This document shows, piece after piece, positions 29,412-38,459 of a stretch of DNA of 45,592 nucleotides (positions are counted from its first letter, which is position 1; every line of letters begins with the position of its first letter). The position numbers were made by a program, and so were the translations under genes. The notes below the pieces were generated by a model, which saw only the letters and a list, made by a program, of their open reading frames with translations, was not told the DNA's origin and did not search any database. The stretch comes from Cytophagia bacterium (GTDB lineage Bacteria; Bacteroidota; Bacteroidia; Cytophagales; Microscillaceae), in the NCBI GenBank assembly GCA_004294005.1, contig RDZP01000008.1, forward strand, positions 1 through 45,592, written 5' to 3'.

Positions 29412-30818
29412 TTATTTTTGGTTTATGGTTTTATTTTCGGGGGTATTTTTCGCTTCTAATGCAGCACATTTTTCTTTTAATTGATTGATTTCTATTTCGT
29501 AATCATCAATTATTTTTTCAAAGCTTGTACTTTGTTGTGTCAATTCATTGGATAAAATTTGTACTTCTCTTAATATATTATTACTACTGATAATATTTTG
29601 TAGGCTTGCCATAGTAGAGGCGATAATTTCGGCACATCTTTCTAAAAATTCTATTTTATAAGTAGCAATTTCTTCAATAGAATTGACTTCTAAAATACCA
29701 TACAATTTTTTATGAAAAACGAGTGGTAACAATAGCATCTCGCGTGGGGCAAGTGTATGTAGTCCTGCTGAGATAGTGGTATAATTTTCAGGGATACGCC
29801 TTATATATTTTGGTCTTACATTTTTAGCACATTGCCCTAATAAACCTTCTCCCCATTTGATACGTTTATTTGTATCAAATCGTTCTTTGTTCCAAGCATA
29901 AACAGCCATCAAATACAATTCTTTTTCTTCATTATTTTCATCAACCATAAAGATAGCACCTTGTTGTGAGCGTGTGTATTCAATGATAAACGATAATAAT
30001 TCATTATATAAAATATCATTATCAAAATTATTTCTGACTTTTTTGTGTAATAAAGCCAAGCCTTCTCCTTCCCAATTTCTTATTTTTTCGAATTCATTGC
30101 TTTGTTCTACTGCTAAAATAGTTTCTTTTAATTCTTCTTCTTGTTTGAGCAATGCTTGATTAGTACTATTTGAATTTTCTAATATTTTTTCGTTGTATTT
30201 TTCATATTGATAGGTGAGGTTGCGATATATGCCCATAATACTCATCAAAATAATGGTAACAATTAAAGAATCATCTGCAATATTTTTATAGTTTTTTACT
30301 AACACATTCATTTCTTTTGCGGATACTTGAAAATATTGATGGATAATATCAAAACCCCAATTTCCACAAAAGGTAATAAACAAAGCAGGTATCCACGCCC
30401 ACCAAGCTTCTTTGGAGGTAAATAAAAGCAAAGAAATGACTAAACTACTGATAATAATAAATCGTGGACTAATAAAATTAACTAAAGTAATCGATTCAGG
30501 ACGAGTGATTTTGACGAGTAATGTCATTGTTAGCGTATTGATACACAATGCTAAAGATAACAATAATCGAGAAAATTTATTAATATGAAAATAATTGAGT
30601 GATAAAATAATGAACGCAACGATTGGTAAAGAAGTAGAGAGATAGACACCTCGCCAATAACCACGAATTGCATAAATCACAATAAACATAAGACTCACAC
30701 CCAACATCAAAATACTAAGTTGGTTGCTAAATCTTATTCTTTGCGAAAGTGAAAGAGGCATTTTCTCCTCATCACCTAATTTTGATATTTGTAGCCAATA
30801 CTTTTTTAAACCGTTCAT
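29412..30818 (-). CDS. Membrane-anchored GAF-domain sensor-like protein
   Basis: N-terminal TM helices, then GAF (SQQGAIFMVDE...WGEGLLGQCAKN...LLLPLVFHKKLYGILEVNS), C-terminal coiled coil; no kinase domain. Confidence 0.8.
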   Translation of the reverse strand: MNGLKKYWLQISKLGDEEKMPLSLSQRIRFSNQLSILMLGVSLMFIVIYAIRGYWRGVYLSTSLPIVAFIILSLNYFHINKFSRLLLSLALCINTLTMTLLVKITRPESITLVNFISPRFIIISSLVISLLLFTSKEAWWAWIPALFITFCGNWGFDIIHQYFQVSAKEMNVLVKNYKNIADDSLIVTIILMSIMGIYRNLTYQYEKYNEKILENSNSTNQALLKQEEELKETILAVEQSNEFEKIRNWEGEGLALLHKKVRNNFDNDILYNELLSFIIEYTRSQQGAIFMVDENNEEKELYLMAVYAWNKERFDTNKRIKWGEGLLGQCAKNVRPKYIRRIPENYTTISAGLHTLAPREMLLLPLVFHKKLYGILEVNSIEEIATYKIEFLERCAEIIASTMASLQNIISSNNILREVQILSNELTQQSTSFEKIIDDYEIEINQLKEKCAALEAKNTPENKTINQK

Positions 30819-30922
30819 TACTTTAATTCAACTAAAAAACTATGCCTTTTTTTTCAGAAATTATTTTTTTCTTGCAAATTTACTCTTTTTTTTGATAATT
30901 TATCATTATTAGTAAAAAATAA

Positions 30923-32014
30923 CTATTGGCAAGGAATTAACAAAGCCGCTTCTAAGGTAAGTCCTGGTCCGAAAGCCATTGATAATAGTTTATTTTCTTG
31001 CTCGAAAAAACTATCATCATACCAAAATTTTTCTAATACAAACCAAATTGTAACAGAAGACATATTTCCAAAGTTTTTTAAAGTTTGATAGGCATATTCA
31101 TTTTTTGAAGGTTCAATTTGCAATGCTTTTTCTAAACTTTCGATGATTTTCTTTCCACCCGGATGCAAAGCATAGTGTGTGATTTGGTTAGATAGAATAC
31201 CTAATTTATCGAACATTTTTGTTGTGATAGATTTTATTTTTTCACCTAATAAATAAGGAATATAACTTGATAATTTCATCATAAACCCATAATCTCTGAT
31301 GTACCAAGCCATTTCTTTTTGTGCTTGTGGTGCTAAATCCGCATAAAAACTTTTGAGTTCTAAGGATTTTTTTGTTTTTTTTCCTTCTATCAACAAAGCT
31401 GCTGCTCCATCAGCAAATAAGGCATTTGCTAACCAATCGTCTTCACTCAAAGCAGGTTGTAAGTGAAGTGTGCATAATTCTACTCCAATAATCAAAACTT
31501 TATGTTCTTTGTTTTCTTCACAAATTGATTTTGCCATTTTCATTGCATTAAAAGCGGCATAACAACCCATAAAATTGATACAAGTTCGATGAATTGTAGT
31601 TGGTAAATTAGCATTGATAATCAATTCGATATCTAAACCAGGCGCATACATTCCCGTACAACTGACTGTAATGAGGTGTGTAATTTCATCATTTTGAAAT
31701 TCAAAACGATTTTTAAGTTGATAAAATGCTTTCAATGCTAATAAAATAGCACTTTTTTCATACATTTCCATTCTTTGTTGTGTAGTTGGAAATTTTGCGG
31801 GAATTTCATTAAAGAAAGAAAAATTATTTTCTTTTCTAAAATCTTCTATCACAGAATAACGATTATCAATCCCTGCACTTCGATAAAATAATCGCATTTT
31901 TTTTTCATCTAATTCGTTGAGTTGATAGGCTTTTGCCATAAATTTTACTGTTTCTGATTGAGAAATAGCATAATCAGGGTTGGTAGTAGTAAGAGCAGTG
32001 ATGTATGTAGGCAT
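30923..32014 (-). CDS. Type III polyketide synthase (chalcone/stilbene synthase-like)
   Basis: Thiolase-fold motifs with candidate Cys (RTCINFMGCYAAFNAMKMA), His (HYALHPGGKKIIE) and Asn (LKNFGNMSSVTIWFVLE); C-term AFGPGLTLEAALL. Confidence 0.9.
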   Translation of the reverse strand: MPTYITALTTTNPDYAISQSETVKFMAKAYQLNELDEKKMRLFYRSAGIDNRYSVIEDFRKENNFSFFNEIPAKFPTTQQRMEMYEKSAILLALKAFYQLKNRFEFQNDEITHLITVSCTGMYAPGLDIELIINANLPTTIHRTCINFMGCYAAFNAMKMAKSICEENKEHKVLIIGVELCTLHLQPALSEDDWLANALFADGAAALLIEGKKTKKSLELKSFYADLAPQAQKEMAWYIRDYGFMMKLSSYIPYLLGEKIKSITTKMFDKLGILSNQITHYALHPGGKKIIESLEKALQIEPSKNEYAYQTLKNFGNMSSVTIWFVLEKFWYDDSFFEQENKLLSMAFGPGLTLEAALLIPCQ

Positions 32015-32058
32015 ATTTTATGTGATTTTAAGTGGTTAATATTGAATTAAAAAGTTAA

Positions 32059-32919
32059 TTAGATTGATTTTAATAGATTTAATAACGTATCTCTTACCTC
32101 TTCCATTAACCACATTGGCGTAGAAGTTGCCCCACATATTCCCACATTATCTCCCTCTTCAAACCATTCAAATTTAATTTCTGTTACATTTGAGATAAAA
32201 AATGTATGTTCATTGACGTCTTTGCAAACATTGTATAAAACTTTTCCATTAGAAGATTTTGTGCCTGCTACAAAAATAATTTTATCAAATTTTTTAGCAA
32301 ATGTTCTTAATTCTTGGTCGCGATTTGATACTTGTCTACAAATTGTATCATTGGCATTTACATTGATTCCCGCTTTTATCAAATTATCTTTAATTTTATA
32401 AAAACTATCTGTACTTTTTGTAGTTTGACTATACAAAGTAATATTTTTTGGTAATCTTTCAAAGTCTAATTCTTCTAAATCTTGGAAAACGACTGCATTA
32501 TTGTTGGTTTGTCCTAATAATCCCACGATTTCAGCGTGTCCATGTTTACCATAAATATAAATATTTTCTTTTTTATCATAAGAATTTTTGATGCGATTTT
32601 GTAGTTTTAAGACTACGGGGCAAGAGGCATCTATGAGTTCTAAATTATTTTTGAGTGCAATTTGATAGGTAGAAGGAGGTTCTCCATGTGCTCTTATTAG
32701 AACCTTTTCATCTTTAATAAGTGCTAAATCTTGATGGTTGATAATTTTTAGCCCTTTTTTTTCCAATCGTTTTACTTCTTCGTCATTGTGGACAATATCA
32801 CCCAAACAATAAAGATATTCTTGTTCTTCCAAAATATCTTCTGCTATCTCAATGGCATAAACAACTCCAAAACAAAAACCTGAATGAGCATCGATAGTAA
32901 CTTGTAAATCTTTTAACAT
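32059..32919 (-). CDS. ispH: 4-hydroxy-3-methylbut-2-enyl diphosphate reductase
   Basis: HSGFCFGVVYAIEIAE; VLIRAHGEPPSTY; DASCPVVLKLQNRI; CRQVSNRDQELR; VGICGATSTPMWLMEEV. Confidence 0.95.
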   Translation of the reverse strand: MLKDLQVTIDAHSGFCFGVVYAIEIAEDILEEQEYLYCLGDIVHNDEEVKRLEKKGLKIINHQDLALIKDEKVLIRAHGEPPSTYQIALKNNLELIDASCPVVLKLQNRIKNSYDKKENIYIYGKHGHAEIVGLLGQTNNNAVVFQDLEELDFERLPKNITLYSQTTKSTDSFYKIKDNLIKAGINVNANDTICRQVSNRDQELRTFAKKFDKIIFVAGTKSSNGKVLYNVCKDVNEHTFFISNVTEIKFEWFEEGDNVGICGATSTPMWLMEEVRDTLLNLLKSI

Positions 32920-33218
32920 AAAATAAAAATAGTGAGAAAGTTTAAAAAATTAAATAGTGGATTGCTATTATTTTCATAACTAAAAAATAAATCAAATGTT
33001 ATTAATGAAATAACTACTTTTTAAAATTTAACAAATATAGAGAAAAAAAATAATTCCTTTTGTTTTTTATTGAAAAATATTTATAAAAATGAAGTTTTTT
33101 AACTTTTTAATGTAAAATTGACCGTTATTTATTTAAAATTAAGTATATTTTTAAAATAATTTTTATTTTTGATAAAAATAATAGTATCTTTGTAGAGTAT
33201 ATTTAAAATCAAATTTTT

Positions 33219-34091
33219 ATGTTAAAAGCAAAATGTATTTTATTCCTTATTTTTATATTTATATTTGAAATAAAGGCTGAAACCAACAAAACAATTTCTG
33301 TAAAAAATACAGAAGAATTTTTGAAGGCTATTGGAAATGATATAACGATTCGAATTACTACCAATCGTTTAGATTTTTCAGATTTACCTACAATTAATAA
33401 TACAAATATTACATTAATTCCCAAAAATGAAGGCATAATGTTGCAAATTCAAAATGTAAAAAATTTGAAAATTATTGGACAAAAAAACAATACAAAAATT
33501 ATTTCTACGCTTAGATATTGTTACATTTTATCATTCAAAGACGTGGAAAATATAACAATAGAAAATATAGAAGCAGGGCATGGTCTTTACAAGTCTATTG
33601 AAGAAGGTGGTGTTTTTTTATTTGAAAATAGTAAAAATATAAACATTACAAATTGTACTTTGTTTGGAGGAACTGATGGAATAACACTCAATAAAGTAAA
33701 CAATTTTGAATTTAAAAATAGTATCATAAGAGGGTGTGTAAGTAGAATAATGACCATTCAAAATAGCAAAAATATTAATTTTTTTAGAAGTAGATTCACA
33801 GAAAACAAAGAATTAGATTTGTTTTATATCGTTGATTCTGAAGATATTGAATTTGATAAATGTGTTATTGACCTCAATCGTTCAGGCAGAGGTGAAACTT
33901 ATGATAATTATGCGATGTTTCACGTACCTAAAGAACCCGGAAATTTCAGTGTTATTATCACACTCAAAGAATGTAAAATTGAAGATAACTTTAATCAATT
34001 TTTTTGTCGTATGAAAGAAATTATCAAACTTGAAAAATGTGTAATGGAAAATAACTTTTTTGAAAAAGGTTATAACAGTGTTGAATTTTAA
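33219..34091 (+). CDS. Secreted right-handed parallel beta-helix protein
   Basis: Signal peptide; repeating NITIENIEA / NINITNCTLFGGTDGITLNKVNNFEFKNSII beta-helix rungs. Confidence 0.8.
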   Translation: MLKAKCILFLIFIFIFEIKAETNKTISVKNTEEFLKAIGNDITIRITTNRLDFSDLPTINNTNITLIPKNEGIMLQIQNVKNLKIIGQKNNTKIISTLRYCYILSFKDVENITIENIEAGHGLYKSIEEGGVFLFENSKNINITNCTLFGGTDGITLNKVNNFEFKNSIIRGCVSRIMTIQNSKNINFFRSRFTENKELDLFYIVDSEDIEFDKCVIDLNRSGRGETYDNYAMFHVPKEPGNFSVIITLKECKIEDNFNQFFCRMKEIIKLEKCVMENNFFEKGYNSVEF

Positions 34092-34364
34092 AAAAACACA
34101 CAATAATAAACAGAGTTTAGAAAATTACTAAGCAAAAGTTGAGAATTAAATTAACATTCCAAAATGTATTTTTCTTAATTTTGCGTTATTTATATCAGTT
34201 TTATCAGCGTTCTATAGTTTTGGAACGTTTATAAGGCTGATTTTATTTTTTGAGATATTCTTATCAATCAATTTAAAAAAATTAGCAGGATTTGACAAAT
34301 CCAATTTAAAAATACACTGTATTTTTGCATCAAAAAATTATTTCCAATAAAAATAAAAAATAAT

Positions 34365-35747
34365 ATGCGAAAATTAATCTGTATTTTTTTGTGCTTTTTT
34401 CCTTTTATAACTTCAGCACAAAACCTCAAAAGGAAAGGTGCATTGGGTGTGGGCATATATGAAAATGTACCTGATAGCCTTGCCCCCAAATTAAATCTAC
34501 CTGATAAAAATGGTGCTTTAATAATGTCCATTTTTCCAAATACAACGGCTGAAATGCTCAAAATTCAACCCAATGATTTTATTACGAATGTCAATGACAA
34601 AAAAATCAATTCAAGAGTTGATTTGATTTTGATGGCAAGACAATTTAGGACTGATGATGCTTTAACAATAACACTCATTAGAAACCAAAAGAAATTAACA
34701 CTCAAAGGAAAAGTTATCGGTAAACCCATCGAAAAAAATACTGATGATGCAGAAGTTATTTATGATGAATTTCCGTTTGAAAAAGGACTTGTAAGAGCAA
34801 TTATCAAACGTCCGAAAATCAAAAAAAATGCAGGAACTGTTTATTTTTTACAAGGTATTAGTTGTTATTCGATGGATAATTTTCAGCCCAATGACCCTAC
34901 CAAAAATATTATTGATGGATTAGTCAAAAATGGTTTTACCGTTTTTAGAGTCGAAAAATCAGGGATTGGTGATAATATGAATACTACACCTTGCGAAGAA
35001 ACGGGTTTCCATCAAGAAGTCAGCCTTTATAGAGAAGGTTATAAAAAATTATTGACTTATAAAGACATTGATAAAAATAATATTTTTCTTTTTGGACATT
35101 CTTTGGGTGGCATTGCTGCACCTATTTTAGCACAAGAATTTCAGCCAAAAGGCGTGATGGTCTATGGTACAGGTTTTAAACCTTGGCACGACTATTTGTT
35201 AGATGTTTATAAAATTCAAAATCAAATGTTTGGGGCTGATTTAGCACAATTAGAAGATAGTTTGACGATGATGAAACCAACGATGATGGAACTTTTTTAC
35301 AATAAAAAATCTGCTAAAGAATTAGCACAAAATCCAAAACATCTTACTGCTTTAAAAAATATATTGCTCTATGACAAAAAGACAGGTTTGTGTATTGCAG
35401 GCAGAACGCCTCAATTTCACGTTGAAATCAATGAAAATAACGTGGCAAAGGCTTGGAAAAATACAAAATCTTATGTTTTGGCGGTCTATGGAGAGGCGGA
35501 TTTAGCGGCTATCAATGCAGACGGACACAAAGAATTGGTTGATTATGTCAATAAATATAGACCAAATACAGCCACTTTTTTATTCATACCACGCACCAAC
35601 CATTCAATTCAAGAAATTGGAACGATGAACGACTATATCGTAATGCAAGTCAATCCAAAAGCATACGAGAAGCACGCTGCTGAAAATTTTAATTGGAAAG
35701 CGATCGACCAAATGGCTGAATGGGCAAAAGATAAATTAAATAAATAA
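34365..35747 (+). CDS. Secreted PDZ-domain + alpha/beta hydrolase fusion
   Basis: Signal peptide; PDZ-like ALIMSIFPNTTAEMLKIQPNDFITNVNDKKINS; nucleophile elbow GHSLGG; acid YGEADL; His RTNHSI. Confidence 0.85.
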   Translation: MRKLICIFLCFFPFITSAQNLKRKGALGVGIYENVPDSLAPKLNLPDKNGALIMSIFPNTTAEMLKIQPNDFITNVNDKKINSRVDLILMARQFRTDDALTITLIRNQKKLTLKGKVIGKPIEKNTDDAEVIYDEFPFEKGLVRAIIKRPKIKKNAGTVYFLQGISCYSMDNFQPNDPTKNIIDGLVKNGFTVFRVEKSGIGDNMNTTPCEETGFHQEVSLYREGYKKLLTYKDIDKNNIFLFGHSLGGIAAPILAQEFQPKGVMVYGTGFKPWHDYLLDVYKIQNQMFGADLAQLEDSLTMMKPTMMELFYNKKSAKELAQNPKHLTALKNILLYDKKTGLCIAGRTPQFHVEINENNVAKAWKNTKSYVLAVYGEADLAAINADGHKELVDYVNKYRPNTATFLFIPRTNHSIQEIGTMNDYIVMQVNPKAYEKHAAENFNWKAIDQMAEWAKDKLNK

Positions 35748-35759
35748 CGAATAAAATAT

Positions 35760-35880
35760 AGTCAGACCTTTGGTGCAGACTATATTTAGTCAGACCTTTG
35801 GTGCAGACTATATTTTTAAAATATTAGTCAGACCTTTGGTGCAGAATATATTTTTTAGTCAGACCTTTGGTGCAACTATA
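35760..35880. repeat. Four copies of AGTCAGACCTTTGGTGCAGACT-type motif in the leader of the downstream receptor gene
   Basis: Copies start at 35760, 35788, 35826, 35857; irregular AT-rich spacers. Confidence 0.95.
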
Positions 35881-35916
35881 TTTTTAAAACAATTATATCC
35901 TAAACATAATAAAACA

Positions 35917-38364
35917 ATGAATTATTCTAAAAAAAACTTTTTTCTATTTATTTTTTTATTCGTTTTTGGGCAAATATATGCTCAAAATACAACTAATATC
36001 AGTGGAAATATTATTGATGAAGATAAAAAATCAATTCCTTTCGCTAATGTAATTTTGCGACAAACCAAAGATAATCAACTTATAAAAGTTGCGGTAACTG
36101 ATACATTAGGTCGTTTTGAATTTGAAAATATCAACGAAGGTGAATATCACCTCAATATCAATTATGTAGGTTTTAAAGATTTTAAAAGTGAAAATATAAC
36201 ACTGATAAAACAAAAAAATACTATTATTCCTACTATCACTTTGGAATTATCAGGTACACTCAAAGAAGTTACAATCGTTTATAAAAAACCTTTTGCAGAA
36301 CAAAAAATAGACCGAACTATTATCAATCCTGATGTTTTGATAACCAATGCAGGCATTAGTGCTTTGGAAGTTTTAGAAAAATCACCGGGCGTGCAAGTAT
36401 CTCTTGAAGGTAATATTAGCTTAAAAGGAAAATCAGGTGTAGTTGTCTTTATTGATGATAAACCTACTTATATGTCTGCTGACGCTTTAGCAAGTTATCT
36501 CAAATCTTTGCCATCAAGTACGATAGAAACAATTGAATTGATGCCTAATCCACCTGCTAAATATGATGCAGCAGGGAATGCAGGTATTATCAATATTCGC
36601 CTGAAAAAAAACACATTGAAAGGTTTTAATGGTAGTATTAGTCTTGCTTTTGGGCAAGGTTTTTATAGCCGTACTAATAACAGTATTAATCTTAATTATA
36701 GGATTAACAAATTTAATTTTTTTAGTAATATAAGTATGAATATGAACAATGATTATCAAGATTTGCTCATAGAACGAAAATATCTAAAAAATGACGGCAG
36801 TGTTAATGCTACTTTTCGCCAAAACTCATTTATCAAAAATGAAAGATACAGCAATAATATTCGTTTGGGTGCAGATTATTATTTATCAGATAAAACAACA
36901 TTAGGCGTAGTTTTCAGTGGTTTTTATAATCCAACCACTGCAACCAATACTAATAAATCAACTTTGTTTAATCAATTTCAACAATCTGACTCGACTATTA
37001 ACGCAGTCAATATCAATAATAGAAAATGGTGGAATGGAAGTGTAAATTTTAATTATTCATATAAAATAGATAAAAAAGGTAAAGAAATTTCTGCTAATAT
37101 TGATTACATCAATTATACTGCTGACATCAATCAAAATCTTGAGAACAGTGTTTTTTTATCAGATAATACGTTAAAAACGCAAGATATTTTAAGAGGAGTT
37201 CTACCTGCTGATATTGATATTTATACCTTTAAAGTAGATTATGCACAGCCATTGAAAAAAGGAGGAACTTTTGAAGCAGGCTTTAAATCAGGGTTAGTAA
37301 AAACTAAAAATGTAGCACAATTTACCAACGAAAAAAATAATCTAACTACTGTCAATAATGATTTAAGTAATTTATTTGATTACAACGAAAATATCAATGC
37401 TGCATACCTTAATTTTAGCAAAGATTTCAAAAAAATAAGCGTACAAGCAGGTTTAAGAATGGAAAATACGAATTTAGAAGGTTTGCAATTTGGTAACCCA
37501 ATTAAAAGAGATTCGTCTTTTAAAAGAAATTATACTAATCTTTTCCCTACTTTTTATCTCAATTATCGTCCTGATAGTTTGGGCAAAAATGTATTTGGAT
37601 TTTCTTATGGACGCAGAATCAATCGCCCCAATTATCAATCGTTGAATCCATTTAGTTATCCTTTGGATAGATTTACAATTTATGCAGGCAATCCATTTTT
37701 ATTACCTACCTTCTCACATAATTTTGAATTAACGCATACTTATAAAAGTAAAATCACGACTGCATTGACATATAGCTATACACAAAATATTATCACAGAA
37801 ACAATAGAATTTGAAGGTACGCTTTTTTACAGTAGACCAGGTAATATTGGTACACAAAAAAATCTTACTTTGACAATCAATGGAGGTTTCAATCCTTTGA
37901 GTTGGTGGACGATGCAATTATATGCACAAGTAACTTATAATCAATCGCTTTCGTTGATTTATGGAGAAAATCTAAACAATACAGGTACATTTTATAGTAC
38001 TAATTTTGTCAATCAATTTCAACTTGGGAAAGGTTGGTCAAGTGAAATAAACTTTAATTATCAATCAGCGGCATATTCTGCACAATTTGTTACGATACCT
38101 TTTTGGCGTGCAGGTGTAGGCATACAAAAAAAGATAATGAAAGACAAAGGTGCTTTAAAACTGAATGTAAGTGATGTTTTCTTTACATTTCAACCCGGTG
38201 GTGATATTTTAGGTTTGGGTAATGCGGCAGCACGATTTTATAGTGTATTGGATAGTCGAGTTTTTACGCTTAATTTTTCATATCGTTTTAGCAAAGGAAG
38301 TAATCTAAAACTACGAAAAAGTGGTGGTGCTGATGACGAGAAAAATAGAATACAAACAAAATAA
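35917..38364 (+). CDS. TonB-dependent-receptor-like outer membrane beta-barrel protein (paralogue of 24834-27248)
   Basis: Signal MNYSKKNFFLFIFLFVFGQIYAQN; NISGNIIDEDKKSIPFANVIL; EKSPGVQVSLEGNISLKGKSGVVVFIDDKPTYM. Start at 35917 preferred over 35770. Confidence 0.9.
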   Translation: MNYSKKNFFLFIFLFVFGQIYAQNTTNISGNIIDEDKKSIPFANVILRQTKDNQLIKVAVTDTLGRFEFENINEGEYHLNINYVGFKDFKSENITLIKQKNTIIPTITLELSGTLKEVTIVYKKPFAEQKIDRTIINPDVLITNAGISALEVLEKSPGVQVSLEGNISLKGKSGVVVFIDDKPTYMSADALASYLKSLPSSTIETIELMPNPPAKYDAAGNAGIINIRLKKNTLKGFNGSISLAFGQGFYSRTNNSINLNYRINKFNFFSNISMNMNNDYQDLLIERKYLKNDGSVNATFRQNSFIKNERYSNNIRLGADYYLSDKTTLGVVFSGFYNPTTATNTNKSTLFNQFQQSDSTINAVNINNRKWWNGSVNFNYSYKIDKKGKEISANIDYINYTADINQNLENSVFLSDNTLKTQDILRGVLPADIDIYTFKVDYAQPLKKGGTFEAGFKSGLVKTKNVAQFTNEKNNLTTVNNDLSNLFDYNENINAAYLNFSKDFKKISVQAGLRMENTNLEGLQFGNPIKRDSSFKRNYTNLFPTFYLNYRPDSLGKNVFGFSYGRRINRPNYQSLNPFSYPLDRFTIYAGNPFLLPTFSHNFELTHTYKSKITTALTYSYTQNIITETIEFEGTLFYSRPGNIGTQKNLTLTINGGFNPLSWWTMQLYAQVTYNQSLSLIYGENLNNTGTFYSTNFVNQFQLGKGWSSEINFNYQSAAYSAQFVTIPFWRAGVGIQKKIMKDKGALKLNVSDVFFTFQPGGDILGLGNAAARFYSVLDSRVFTLNFSYRFSKGSNLKLRKSGGADDEKNRIQTK

Positions 38365-38400
38365 AAAAAGATGTCCAAAGATTTTTGGACATCTTTTTTA
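38363..38400 (+). terminator. Rho-independent terminator
   Basis: aaaaaagatgtccaaa-gat-ttttggacatctttttt. Confidence 0.9.
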
Positions 38401-38459
38401 ACTAATTGATAATAAAATAATTTTATTCTCTATTTAGTGATATCGATGCAAATACCAAT

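Noticed and set aside
33185-33192. TATCTTTG -7-like box upstream of the beta-helix gene
   Set aside because: No suitably spaced TTG upstream; an 8-mer alone is weak in AT-rich DNA.
34200-34250. Possible structured RNA (atcagcgttctatagttttggaacg...ctgat)
   Set aside because: Only two 5-bp stems with a large bulge; not convincing without covariation.
35760-35880. Possible CRISPR or protein-repeat region
   Set aside because: Spacers are only ~6-16 nt, AT-rich and irregular; copies fall in different frames.
35770-35916. N-terminal extension of the receptor ORF
   Set aside because: Encoded by the non-coding repeats; a clear signal peptide starts at Met 35917.
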